DNA from: Meta bourneti
Lineage: Eukaryota; Arthropoda; Arachnida; Araneae; Tetragnathidae
Assembly (NCBI GenBank): GCA_933210815.1
Contig: OW119931.1
Coordinates: 63,891,697-63,955,696, forward strand
Length of the DNA: 64,000 bases
Reading direction: 5' to 3'
Both the position numbers and the translations under genes were made by a program. Positions 22,848 through 36,200 of the stretch are shown here, one piece after another. A model generated the notes under the pieces. The model made no database searches, was not told where the DNA came from, and was given only the letters and a program-made list of their open reading frames with translations. How positions within the stretch are numbered: the stretch's first letter is position 1; each line of letters starts with the position of its first letter.

Positions 22848-23180
22848 AGGCTTGACGCGGTGTAGAAGTTTAGAAAGTGGGGTGCCAGGTCAGGTGTCCT
22901 CGTCATCTGACCGCGGTTCAAAATTATAAGGTGTCCTCGGATTTTTCCCTTCGGGATGGGTCCTAAACCCCCACCAACAGCCCGTTGTGTTCTAGAGCAA
23001 TGTTAATTCAACTACCTACCTATCATGCTAGCTCAAGTGTGACCTCGTCATCTGACCGTGGTTCAAAATTACGTAGTGTTGTCCTTGAATCTTTCCCTTC
23101 CGGTTTGATCCGGACCGTCGCCAATAGCCCATTGTGTTGTGTTCCAGTGCGACGTTAATTAAAATACCATACCTTACCTA
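22848..23180 (+). repeat. SINE family 1, two short copies in tandem inside one target duplication
   Basis: The first unit starts near GGCTTGACGCGGTGTAGAAG (the short-form start) and runs to a CTACCTACC tail near 23022; the second starts at CATGCTAGCTCAAGTG and runs to TACCTTACCT near 23180. ACCATGCGA occurs before the first unit (22839-22847) and after the second (about 23180), so the pair may have inserted as a dimer. Confidence 0.7.
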
Positions 23181-23422
23181 CCATGCGATGGCACGAGTTG
23201 AATTTCGTTTAGCTTAAACAACCTAGATGGATTTGTTGACTTTGTCGGTACAATCACAATAGCACACCACGAAGACATCAAATTATGTTTAATTAACATC
23301 TACATCAGATACATTTTCACACACCCCAATAATAGGTACGTTAGATCCGCTCAAGTTTGAGAGTAGACTAAGTTCGCGCATACGAATATCGTGTACCCAA
23401 GAGGTAGCTTATTTGAAGACGT

Positions 23423-24935
23423 GTCAGTCAATCTTAAATTAGAATGTGAGTGACCTTTCAATTCCAGGGATGGTCTACAACAGCCAGTAGTGGACCGTAA
23501 GCGTCGTGGATGTGGAAAAAATGTGGTAGACTTCGGTCTGCTCATAAGCAGGCGGTCGACTGTTGGAGGACAGGGAGGATCTGTTGCCTTGTGACAAACT
23601 AACCGTGCGATGCGAAGTGTCCTACACAGGTCTGTCCATCGAAGGTAGCCACTGTTTCTTGTACGCTTCTACTGAAAAATTGGAGGACGAGGACAACCAG
23701 AACAGCAAGACAGCCATGGACGAGTCATGAAGGTAAGAGTATTCAAAAAGCTCCAAAAGGGAAGGAATGTGTTCAAGAAAAATTACATCGAGAAGAAAAT
23801 AAACTGTACGACTTTTTGGATTCGATGAAAATAGCGGTCGGGTGTTCTAAAAAAAATGAGTGCTCTTCTCGATTCGCTAGCGGAGAGAAATAAACAGTTA
23901 TCCTCAAAATTATTCAAATTGGCCGACGACGAAAAGTTCATTGAGAGAATGGAGTTAATCTGAGGTTTTTCATATGGCTATACGAATTATTTAACGTGCG
24001 ATTAATGAATCACAGAGGTAGCCACTCCACTCGAAATTGAAAAGAATACATGCACTTGGTCGAGCGCGACAGAGACTTTGGATAGGTTGTATTCGGTTAA
24101 TGAATTTAAACAATAATAGATTTAAATCTTTGGACATGCACAACACTCACTGTAATGAACTTGTGCAAAAGTACTGGATAGTTCATATCCGTCGTAGTAG
24201 TATCATAACCAAATGCTCGACATTTGCATATAACAGTTCAGTTTAAGGATTTAAAACCCCAGGAAAGTGAGATATCGCGTTGCGGCTGACAATAGCAGAA
24301 AATTCTGTAATACTGGATTCGAGATTGGCACTGTGCTGAAATTAAAGCAAATTAATGTTGGATTATCTGAAAGAGACTATCTAACAGAGTCCGAGACCGA
24401 CGTATTAGATTCAAATAGGTGTGATCTAGACTGAGATCGCTGACAAAATGGAATGGATGACATGGGTTTCTTTCTTCGTACATTCGCCTACACGCTGTTG
24501 GCCATCCACTTCTGATTCTGAGGGACCGAAGAGAAGACGGACATGACAACGAAACGTGTAGAAAACCCAAGAAACCAGTTTCGGTGAGATGTTTTGTGCC
24601 ATACGGGTCGACCCTGCTCGCTCAGCTCAGGGCCTCTTCCCAGTCCTCGACAAAATGTTCACAAGTCCCATGCTAGAGAAGTCGAGAACTACGAAGATGC
24701 CAGATATCCATTGCAGGACCCTAAAAGCGTTCGTCTGGTTCGTGATGACTGAGATTACCAGTCCGATCCCTGCAGGACGTGTACGAAATTTACGAGATGG
24801 CGACAATGAAGTGCTGGACTTGATGCAAACGTATGCCAAGTGCATGGAACATTTGAGGAGCATTGAAAACGTTTGCCAAATTCGGAGGCCTGCAGTGATA
24901 CGTGCCTTCTGAAAAGTTTGGACGACATCGAAGAT
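23423..24935 (+). pseudogene. Speckle-type POZ / TDPOZ-like gene, decayed intronless copy
   Basis: Blocks of a MATH-BTB protein appear in order on the plus strand. They are a MATH-like stretch with LPCDKLTVRCEVSYTGLS (about 23575), LDSLAERNKQLSSKLFKLAD (about 23865), and a BTB core FPVLDKMFTSPMLEKS, then a stretch like DIHCRTLKAFVWF (about 24635-24735). The last block corresponds to the ARSPVFxxMFxxxMxEK...D.D..T+..F..FLYT pattern of the family. Further degenerate pieces extend to about 24920. Frames shift many times and stops are frequent. Spop-like proteins are Cul3 ubiquitin-ligase adaptors, and spider genomes are known to carry many intronless TDPOZ-like copies; this one is dead. Confidence 0.65.
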
Positions 24936-25059
24936 GAACTCGGAATGGTGCCGATAAGAAAGACGGATGTTGATGAAGGGCACTGGGTCCTCACGAAACA
25001 CATACTCGTCCGAGAAAAATGTCCACTGACGGATATGAGGAATTCAACTTTTATCAATG

Positions 25060-25915
25060 ATTGGACCTCATAATGTGGCCTTCGTAAATTTAGATGCGCC
25101 CAATTGTCTATCATAATAAAGCGTCCGAAAGTAATGAGCTCCTACGAAAAGGAAGTCGACCTCAGCTCAGTCAAGTTTTGAAAAGGTATGAAATCCTTGT
25201 TAGGAAGGACGATCGCTGTAGATGGTTTTCTACCCGACAACGCTATCGGTATCAATGCTATTTGTGTTATTCTATCAATGCTATCGGTTTTGGTACCAAA
25301 CCAGAATCCACGCTGAAGACGTCAATTGTGAAAAAGCATTATTTACGTTACCACCAGTTCACTAATAGACAAAACCACGAGATTTGGCTAACTCATGGGA
25401 GTGGGACTAAAGCGCACCTTTAAATAAATGTAGATAAAGCAAAAGTCGTTGTTCAAAAATATATATGGACCTTAACAGTGTTGAATTTCAGAGGTATAAC
25501 AGTAGTGAGCAATGGTAACCTTTTTATGTGCCCAGGATCATGTGACCCTTAGACTACTTCGTCTGCTGGGTGGAATCTAATATTCATGATCTGATCTGTC
25601 CACGCGACGGGAGAAGACGCTCATCCATTGATTGATCACCTGATAGTAGTACTTTGGCGATTTCTCCACTTTAGTCGCCTCTAGAAATGCACATTCACAC
25701 ACCTAGCCTGTCATACGATGTTATATCGCCAAACGAGGAAATAAGATAACGAATCGGCCAAACACACAAGTCAAATTTTCACAAAACAGACAAATGACTA
25801 CTAGTCTACATGTTAGTCACACTTTTTGAAGCTTCTCTCAATAGCAATGCTCAGTCTACAATTATTTCACATCAATGGAATGCATTTGCGGTTGAATCGG
25901 CATCACAAGTCCATC
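25060..25915. other. Unrecognised stretch with a 109-codon open frame
   Basis: An open plus-strand frame at 25094-25423 has an ATG start, many charged residues and a short repeated motif (CYLCYSINAIGFG preceded by RYRYQ). I recognise no family. Nothing else is visible before the SINE at 25918. Confidence 0.35.
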
Positions 25916-25917
25916 CT

Positions 25918-26218
25918 AGGTCGGTAGCTCAATTAACGTCGCACTGGAGAACACAACGGGCTATTGGCGACAACCCGGGATCAATCCCTAAGGAAAAGAT
26001 CCGAGAACACTACGAAATTTTGAATCACGGTCAAATGACCCGAGCTGGCAACCCACTCTCCAAATTTCCACACCCCGCCAACGGGGACATTTGAGGCCGC
26101 GTCAGATTTAACTTACACCAGCACCCGTATGCACGACGGTCTTTGGCAGGACAGAGTTTCGAACTCGCAACCCTCCACTTACTACTCTGTTGCTGTTCCA
26201 ACTGGGCTACAGCAGCCT
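25918..26218 (-). repeat. SINE family 1, nearly full length
   Basis: Minus-strand head near 26218 (GGCTGCTGTAGCCCAGTTGG), a complete but diverged body, and a 3' end near 25918. Confidence 0.82.
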
Positions 26219-27467
26219 CCTCTGTATCAAGGATAGATTAACCAAGTCCTAAATGCCCAACCTTTATTGGGCCCCAATATTTATATTGCTGAGTCCCGGA
26301 CGCTCAAACAGGAGAAATGGATATTGTAAATATATAAATTATTCGAGTTACCCAGCGATGCTCGGATTGAATAGATGAAATGTTAATTGAAAAATTTATA
26401 AGAATTACTTTTCTTTCATTAGAAAAACTCAAATACCATTTAAGAGTACCAAAAGCCATCAACTCCATTTCGACATTTTTAGAAATTAGTACAATTACCA
26501 ATTTACCAAAAAAAAACACATCATACTGTGTTAAACCATATCAACAATTTAAATTGATAGCAATAAGGCTAATATGCTGCCTGTCTAAATACTAAGTATT
26601 GCGTTTTGGATGACTTAATTAGTTATTGAGTAAAAATATATTTACAAATGTCATCTAAAATTGCACAAAAACAACTTCTTATGTGTACAGTTCTATTTCT
26701 TCTTAAAATTTTACTTTGAGCTCTTTGAATGCTAGAAATATTTAGTCAGCATGTGTTAAAGAATTAAAAATAAGCAGACAATGCAAAACAAGATTGCTAA
26801 ATGACAAATTTTTAAACACTATTTATTGCACACGAATTTAATGCAGATAAAAATAAATTTATTCAACTTCCTGCATGTACAGAATGATACATAATACAAA
26901 TAGTAAATCTTATGTACATAAATGCTTGACCTTTCGAATGTGTTGTGCTCCCTTTCAATAATTTATGTGATGACCAATTTATACAAGCTGTATCATTTTG
27001 GAATGCAAGCTAAATAAAAGAAATATTTATTCAGCCAGTGGTTTGAAACCTTGTCATGTAACATGTCACCTCCATGAAATTCAAAACAAGCTTCAAAAAC
27101 GTGCATTGCACATCTATACTTGGTCCATAAGTGATATAAGTAATTCATCCGGCCTGTTCAGCCTTTGTCCTTTGTCCACTTTGCTACCTATCACAAATAA
27201 AGTGTTAAACAAGCAGCAGTTTTAGACTGATAAGATAATAAAAGTTTAAAACATGAATGGGGATTAAATCTAATCAGTTGCTTTTCTTCCACATCTCAAA
27301 ATATAGTATAATAAACAATAAATAATAATCTAAATCTAATCTATAGTTAATTCATTACAATCTATCAATCTCAAGACATGTACTGTCTGTATACCACAAA
27401 AAGTGTACCGGCCATAAAGTCTGCTTGTCATAGAAATGAGACCTAGTCCATTATCTAAAGGTTGGTT

Positions 27468-27660
27468 GTTTTCGGGTTTTATATGGCACAAAGAGTCATA
27501 TTTGGTCAAACTGCACCAAACACAAGACAAACAAAAGGGCAGGCGAGGGTAAAAATGAAAGGGAGGAAAGATCACTCGGGTATCTCAGGGTTATGATGTC
27601 CATAACATCTAAAGATGTTATCCTGAGGGTCATTTTCTAAAGGGGATGCTTGAAAAATGT
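27468..27660 (-). repeat. SINE family 2 tail plus associated sequence
   Basis: Minus strand contains CTTGTGTTTGGTGCAGTTTG and ACCAAATATGACTCTTTGTG, i.e. the family 2 tail. The adjacent 27560-27660 (GTATCTCAGGGTTATGATGT) recurs in similar form at 34785-34850, also beside a family 2 tail, so the repeat unit is longer than the SINE proper. Confidence 0.5.
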
Positions 27661-29829
27661 ATTAAAGTCTGTCAAACTCACACATTTGATGACAAACTGA
27701 AAATACAGTAAAACTTTGATAAGTCATCACTCAAGTTAAATTGTCAGTTTTGTCCTGTCCCATCTAGCTCTCAGATGGCAACACAATTAAATCTAATAAA
27801 ACAAGTTCTCGAAGCTTTAGAAACAATTCAACAATATCTTACACCAGTTCAAGGAACTACAAATGAAATCATAGCAATATGTTTTACAGAAGAAAGTTAA
27901 TTGTATTGGCAGATGTTCATTAGTTATAATTAGAAAGTACTTGGCATTTTAATATCTGTAAAGAAATATTAAAGCTTAAAGAATGATCAAATAAAGTTCA
28001 AAAGAGGTAAAGTTAACTTTTGTTTATCATTTATATAATTTTTAGAGTATTTCTATTATTGTTCATGAATACATGATAAATTTGAAATTGACATGATCAG
28101 CAATACATATTGAATATATTCTGTTATTACTCTGCTTAAGCAGTCAAAATTTCTTGGCCCCTTGAGTGACAACTTATTGAAGTTTTACCGAAATTTTTTT
28201 TAGATTTTTACCTGACCCTGGGTAGACTTATACTTGTAAACTACCTCTTTCTGACATTGACATTCGCAAAAAATAAAATCAAGTTATCCTGAGTCACCCC
28301 TTCTCAAAATGTAAGAGCCTTGTTTCTATAACGACCAAGACATAATGTTAGGAGTTCTTGTGGTAGACAGACAGAACAACATATTGCAAATTTATTCATT
28401 TGCATGTGAAAGAACATGTTTCTAATGATTCCTGCTGGAAAAATAAAGCCTCTGAAAGAATATAATTTAGGGAGAAAATTCTGTCAACACATTCTAAAGT
28501 GAAAACAAGATTTGATTAAATTGAGTAATGATAATTATCTCAAAGGTAAATAGCCTTTTTGAGGAAATTTCCAGGAATTTTCTCATTTGAAAGGGTCTGA
28601 TAAATAGTTTTTGCATGTGCTGCTGAAATCGTTTTCATAAACCATGTGCACGTAAAAGCTATTTCAATTAACAAACAGTCTATCTTTTATTATGGTCCTT
28701 TCACACTTTACCATTCGTGTGAAACTCAAAAATCTTAACAGCAACAAATACTTTTATATTAATAGTATCTATTTATAGAAACAGGCTGTACCTTAATCAT
28801 TAGAGTTTCTGAACAGTAAAATGCTCTATAAAGTAGCTTGATTATACATAATTTTAATAAAGAAAAATGACAAACCTATTTGCACAGTAATGAATTTAGT
28901 TTCATATTATTCTTTGATATAATTGAGAAAATTTCATTTTAATGATGTTTATGAAAGATTTGATATTCGTTTTAGAAAAATCAATAAAATCTAACAAGGA
29001 GGTGAACTTTTTGGTTTCCAAATTGAATATTTCTTACTCTTATGTACATTAGTGCTTCCAATAGAAGAATACAAGAGCAAAGGGGCAGGGTGCAACACAC
29101 TCAGAAGTTTAAAAAAGTCTATTTTAAATACTCTATGGCTTATATGAATGGTTATGGTTATACAAGTTAGAAGCGTAGTTCAGAGGCTATGTGTCCAACT
29201 GGTCACATTGCTGTCCTGAGTTTGATTCTATTTTTAAAAAATAATTTTTGCGTTATTTTACTGCAAATGTTTATTCTAGGAAGCAAATAGTTCGACTGCA
29301 ACATTTCAAATTTTTTTCTTCCAAAATTCCTTTTTAAGACATTATTTTTTATTTACTCATGAAAACATAATGAAATTTTGTTGAATATACTACCTTCATG
29401 CAATTCGCTTTACTTTGTCGAATCAAGTAAACCAAATTCAAATAAATCAATTTAAAGAAAAGGAATAATTTATGACAAATATTTTGAATATAGTAATGGG
29501 CTGTTATTCCAATAGCAGATTAAATAAGTGTTGAGATAGCAGTGAAGCAATTTGAATTTAATTTAAAATTAAAAAGTTCTAAAAATACTTGTTACAAATA
29601 AAAAGTTGCATAAACTAATTTTTTTACAAATTGCTTAATTCAAACAGTTAACATCTGATAAAAGCAATTGTTAATATAAATTTCTAAAAATTAATAACCA
29701 TCAGATTGAGTTGCTCTAATTTAGTGTTACTAGTTTACTGAAACTAAATTGTTATATTAGTTGTTAATTATAACATATTGTAAATTAGCAATAACACTTA
29801 ACACTGTTATCGTAAAATAACAGTTCTGT

Positions 29830-30010
29830 TCATCACCTTTCAATTTCATTTCTAGGGTCTGTCTCATACACCTCACCTTATGAGCAGTAACATTAGTTTG
29901 AAGAAATGAACTATAAATCGTCCTTTTGTGATACACCATACAAAAATTGAATGAAAGTGGAATAGAACACAGGACTACAGCTTGGCATCAGACATGTCTA
30001 CCGAGTTATG
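29830..30010 (-). repeat. Possible third tRNA-derived SINE
   Basis: The minus strand shows GCATAACTCGGTAGAC (A-box-like) and, about 35 bp on, CCTGTGTTCTATTCC (B-box-like), followed by an unrelated body. There is no second copy in the window to confirm it. Confidence 0.35.
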
Positions 30011-30264
30011 CTGCAAACTCAAAACTTGTAGCCTACATATAAGCAATTATGCATTTTTAAATCAATATCTCTCAAAAATGGCTGTGTGCTTGAGTCCTGT
30101 TCCTCAGCACTTGTGTTCCTCAAGTGGATATTCCTATCACTATTCTACATAAAAAATATTTCAATACCATGACTCCAAGTTCCCCTTATATGCATGCCTC
30201 AAAATAGCTTCTGCATAAAGCATATTTGTCTAAATAAACAAGAAATGCATAAGAAAAAGCAGTA

Positions 30265-33200
30265 TTACCTAGGGCATTTCCAAGCAGATGCAGGCAACTG
30301 CTGCAGTCGTCGAACTGTTCTCCTTCCCCATCTGAGCCATAAGAAACCAAAAATAATGCAGACCATTGTCTCTAGGTAGTACCCATCCCGGACTACAATG
30401 CACTTATGACCAGCTTCGGTACACTTCTGAAAGAGCATTGAAATTAGAGCTCGGAAAAAAAAATCAACTACGCAAAAGTAGTTTCTCAGAAATTACCAAA
30501 TTACAATGCTTAGAAAAGTTTCGATTTGATTTATGTAATTTAGCTTTGCTTTGTAATAGTTAAAGGAGCTGGGATTGGATTGAACTTGGAGTAGTTTTAT
30601 GGTGCAAGGACCCAAAGCCAGACAAACTGTGCCAAACGCAGGATTATAAAAATTAAATTATTGATAACAGCGTAAAGCTACAAATAAAAAAATAACCATT
30701 GAATCATGCAGATATTCAATTTACAAAGGTTAAAAATTATGAAACTTGAAAAATTTGGATCTTTCTGTGTCAGTAAAGCTTTCCTTGTGTGTACATTTAC
30801 TTGACGCTATTTGGCACAGCTTGGCCAAATAAAACCCAAATCCAACAAACCAATAATGCACAAGTTGTGCCCGTTCATTTTGGAATTGACTTGTTGAGAA
30901 ATTGAATTACTTTGAGTGCAGCTAATGTCCTAACAATAGCAATCACAGATAAGTATATCAAAGTTATTAATTTTCCTTATAAATTCCTAATGTAGTACAT
31001 GCTCACTGTTTGCATAGTGCATATCTCAATGACAGTTGTTAGCACTACTATTCAATTGGTGCCACTTTTCATGTACTTGGCAAGCTAAAGAACTTGCCAG
31101 TTAGTGTCTGATCTCTTAACACAATTCTAAATCACCAGCATTCCTTTTCAGGAACCACTACATACTTAGGAGTACTGTTATTAGAATGTGTACTTAGGAG
31201 TACAGTAGTTAGAATATGTGTACATAGGAAAGTACAGCAACTTGGATCAATGTCAACAAATGTAATTAAAGTTCACTAAAGTTTGTGTTTTCGTGAGCCA
31301 ACACACTAAATTTTATTTCCCAGATATATGAAATGACTCCTTAACAAATAATGATTATGCATATTTATTAGGAAATAAAAAAAGTATATTATAACTATTA
31401 AAGTGTTTTGAATGGCCTAAAAAGTTACTAAAAATTTTACAATTTAGAAGAATTAAAGCATTTATTTCAAATCCACCAAATTAAAAAAGCACTATGCTAT
31501 AAAATACAGAATAGTTATATCTCGAAATAAATGGGTAATAATATTTTTATGCTAAATAGCAATCACTAATATTAAAGTAAGGCCTGAAAAATTCCAAACA
31601 AATCTTAAGTTACATTATTCCAACTTGAAAATCAACATCACTAATTGTTTTTAGTATTAAAACTAGAGAGCATTATTTTGTCTTACATACCAAAGCTAAT
31701 TTTTTAGTATCACAGCTGAATAATGGATTTTCACATGTTCTTGATGTAAGTGGATCCACAAACCACAATGCCAAAGTTGAAGGCCAATTACCACCAAGAT
31801 TGCAGATCGTGTTCATCAGTGTCATATATGTCCCTCCAATTGAGGGATCACTCACTTGTGCAAAGAAAGACATTTGGGCAACAAATATACTATATACGGT
31901 TATCTGTAAATAATTACAAATATAATAAACATTTAAAAAAATATTTTAGGACTATTCTATGTTCTATCATTTAAAATTTGTGTGCATTTTCTTATTCCAA
32001 TAGGCCAGTTATTTGCTTACCTGATGTAAAGCATAACACAATAGAATAACAAAGTAATAATATGCAGGAAAACCACCAGATTCCAGTTTAACCTGATGAG
32101 TCCACCATAGAAGCACTGCAAACAAGATACCAAACATCAACCTAAGAGTGAAAAATATAATTAAAAAAATTATGAACAAATTATCCTTTCATACTTATAA
32201 TAGCAATTAAACACAAATATTAATAGAATATATCGGCAATTTACAAGTGAGTTTACAATTTACACCAAGTCAAAAACATAGTTTTAGGAAAACGAAAGGG
32301 AAAAAATTCTACACCCTAAGCTTTATTCATTAAATGTTTTTCAAGAAATCTAATCAGCATGCAAAGAAAAGATAACTTCGTAGGAAAACGGAATGTGGGA
32401 ATCTTTCTTAGGATGAAAAGAAAAAGAAATGACTTCATGCAAAGAAAAATTATCTTAGTGTAAAAATAGTAACTTAGTAGGAAAACAATGATCTACTAAA
32501 GCTAAAAAACTCGCATCTCAAAAATTTTGATTTAGTGCTTCACTTGTAAGCCAGCAATATTATAACAATACAAACAATTTAAATAAGCATTCACACAATT
32601 CATGCAAAAAATGAACAATGTGCACAATATACAAGGGTTGGACAAAAATATGGAAACACCTCGTGAAATGCATGCTTGAAAAGAAATGTTTATTCTAGTG
32701 AAATGTGTAGGTGGCGCTGGTGTTTTCGCCTACCGATGCCACCTATACAACGTCTTAAATACGCTGCGCAGGTCAGTCGTTGTCGGGGTACTGTTCTGTG
32801 AAGTTGTAATTGCATCAGGTCAGAGCTAACAGACTTCGAATGTGGGCAAATTGTTGGAGCTCGTCTGGTGGGTGCTTCCGTACGCAAGGTAGCCGAAGTG
32901 TTTAGTGTTTCAAGAGCTACTGTATCTAAGATTTATTCTGCATATTTGAAAAGCGGAAAAACATCATCCGCTAAATCACAGCACTGACGAAAGTGTGTGT
33001 TGAGTGATCGTGACAGATGATCATTAAGGAGGATTATGACAAATAAGACCACAGCTGCAAAAGTTACTGCTGAAATGAATGTCGTGCTCACAAATCCTGT
33101 GAGTACCAAAACAATAAGGGAGCTCCATAAGCAGGGTATTTCTGGCCGAGCTACAATTCAAAAACCATTCATCAGTGATGCTAATGCCGGTAACAGGAAA

Positions 33201-36200
33201 AAGTGGTGTTTAAGTCATAAAGCCTGGACTATGTAGCAATGGAAGACAGTAATTTGGTCGGATGAGTCTTGTTTCCCACTTCTGGACGAGTTTACGTCTG
33301 GTTCCAAGCCTATAATACAGACTGCTTGTTGCCAAGAGTGAAATATGGGGGGGTTCTGTGACGGTTTGGGCAGCCATATCGTGGTTTTCTGTGGGCTCCA
33401 TGATTACTGTGGGCTCCATGATTACTGTGGGCTCCATGATAAAGCCTGGACTATGTAGCAATGGAAGACAGTAATTTGGTCGGATGAGTCTTGTTTCCCA
33501 CTTCTGGACGAGTTTACGTCTGGTTCCAAGCCTATAATACAGACTGCTTGTTGCCAAGAGTGAAATATGGGGGGGTTCTGTGACGGTTTGGGCAGCCATA
33601 TCGTGGTTTTCTGTGGGCTCCATGATTACTCTGCAAGGGCACATTAAGGCCAAGGATTATGTGAACATTTTGGTCGATCAAGTTCATCCCATGGTACAAA
33701 CTTTGTTCCCCAATGGTGATGGTGTCTTCCAAGACGACAAAGCCCCTGTTCACACAGCTCACATCTCCCCTGGCTACCAGTCACAAGACCTCGATATTAT
33801 TGAATCTTTGTAGTCTACATTGGAGAGAAAAGTGCATGATCGCTATCCACCGCCATCATCGTTATCTGAACTTGCCACCGTTTTGCAGGAAGAATGGTAC
33901 AAGATTCCCTTGGCAAGTAAACAGGAACTGTATCCATTCCAAGAAGACTGCAAGCTGTTTTGAATGCCAACAGTTTTCCTGCACCATATTAGGCAAGGTT
34001 ACATATTTTTTTAGGTGTTTCCGTATTTTTGTCCAGCCCCTGTACTTCTTGAGGGATCATTTGAGAGGGAGACTAGTTTACTGATCTACACAAAGCCCTG
34101 ATCGTACTCTTACTTTTATCAGGCTACATTAAGTCTATGCCATAATTTCCCAAAGTTTCTTAGCTCAATGCCCACTTTTCAAAGACAATTGTTTCAGCAC
34201 TCTATAAAGAAAACCTAACTACTAATTTCAATTAATAATAAATTGCAAATGCAGTTTTGAGGTTTTATGATGCAAGGGCCATATTTGGCAAAGCTGCGGC
34301 AAACACAAGAAAGGCAAATTCAAGTACAAAATGTAGTGAAAGAGAAAAAAAGGGATTGGGAATAGAATAATGGCGGGTAGGTATTTAATTAATGTCGTAC
34401 TGGAGCAACACAATGGACTATTGGCAACGGTCCAGGATCAACCCCCGAAGGGTAAGATCTGAGAACACCATGTAATTTTGAACAGTCAGATGACGAGGAA
34501 CACCTGAGCTGGCACCCCACTCTCCAAACTTCCACACTACGCCAACGTGAGGACATTTGAGGCCCCGACAGATTTAAATGCACCAGTCCATTTGTCTTTT
34601 GTAGGATCCGAATTCGCAACCCTCCGGTTGCTAATCCATTACTCTTCCAACTGGGCTACCGTAGCCCCTTAGAATAATGGGAGAAGAGCAGAAAAAGATT
34701 GCTTGGGTATCCTGGAAGCATAACACCCATTTTTACAGAAAACCCCATGGGAAAAGAAAAGATCACTAGAGTACCTCGGGTCTGTGAAGTCCATACACAT
34801 CAAAAGGAGATGTGCTCCTGAAGGTAGCCCAGGCTATTTTTCATGTTTTAAGGGCCACATTTTACATAGATCACAATAAATTAACTCATGAGTGGAGAAG
34901 TGAAGAAATTTTTATGAGCGCTAGATATCGGTCTCGGAGACCTTATTTTAAAAACATCAATTTTTAGCGAATCTATAAATATGCTCTCGATTTTTAATGA
35001 TACTTCACCTTGGTCAAGAACCATTGCTCTTTGTTTTTGAATACAGGTGAAATAAAATAAGCAGTGTGCTCGTTAAAACTAAGGCCTTTTAAAAACTTTA
35101 AGGATTTCCAGCAAATATTAGACTTTTTTAAGAGCCCTTAAAAACTACAATAAAAATTTCAGGCTTTTTAAGGCCTATGGAAATCCTGTGCTCAGATTTC
35201 AAGTCCAGTTTAGTTTTAAAAAGTGGTTTGCAAAAAGATCCCTGCAATTAACTGGGCTCCAAATGAACAGCCCCACTTTTTCTGATGGAGTACTGCACTG
35301 CCTATAGATAATTCTGAGTTAAATTTACATAAATTAAATTGAAGACTACATTGTGTAATTCAAGTTTTATAAATACATTTGGGAATTTTATAACCACCTT
35401 GACTTAATATTATAAATCAATGTCTTTTTTAAATAGTCACTTCTGGTTGATTAAGAAACAAAACAAATTGGGCTGAGTTAAGCAAAACAGCATAAATAAT
35501 GAAAGTTAATACGCAAAGGTGTTTCAAGATTGGTCAAAAATCAAGGGGGCTGCCTGATTATATATTTCAGTTAACTAAGGTCGACTGAATATACTCTGCA
35601 TAGATTAAATAAGCTCTCTGCATTTTCCTTGGTCATTGAAATTTTGGTTTCAAGTAACTGCAGTAAGTTTTAAGAGAAAGTTGAGAAGCTGTACCTTTTC
35701 AAAATTCTGATTTTGCAATACTTTTTAAAAAATAAATCACAAAAATTAAAGCTGATAGCTAGGAAATGCATGCGAATAAGTCCTATCTAAAGTGGTAGTT
35801 AATTAAAATCTCACTAGAACAATACAACGGGCCATTGGTGACAGTCCAGAATCAATCCCGAAGGGAAAGATTCAAGGACAATACATCGTAATTTTGAATT
35901 ACAGTCAGAACAACGCCTGAGCTGGCACCCCACATCAATGTGAGGAGATTTGAGGCCATGATAGATTTATTGTGCACCAGCCATTTATTGTGCACCTACA
36001 TGACGGTCTTTGGCTGGACCGAGTTTCAAACTCGCAACCCTCCGGTTGCTAATCCGTTGCTCTTTCCAACTGGGCTACTGTGGTCTAAGGAATAAGGTCA
36101 GTAATAAAATATGAAAGAATAGTTACCTGAATGGATAAGCGGTTAGGAACACTGACAATGGTTTGGGGCCAGAAGTGTATTTACTAATAACAAAGGGTAA

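Larger units (their letters stand above)
26220..30264. other. AT-rich intergenic DNA downstream of SLC33A1
   Basis: No exon recognised. The 3' UTR of SLC33A1 must lie at its right end. The minus strand at 26320-26370 reads CCGAGCATCGCTGGGTAACTC, a motif often seen at RTE-like LINE 3' ends. SINE fragments are listed separately. Confidence 0.5.

Noticed and set aside
24627..25114. Minus-strand frames of 119-124 codons
   Set aside because: They are antisense shadows of the POZ pseudogene.
35040..35190. Possible small inverted-repeat element around AAGGCCTTTT and TTAAGGCC
   Set aside because: Matches are short and AT-rich; no termini or target duplication visible.
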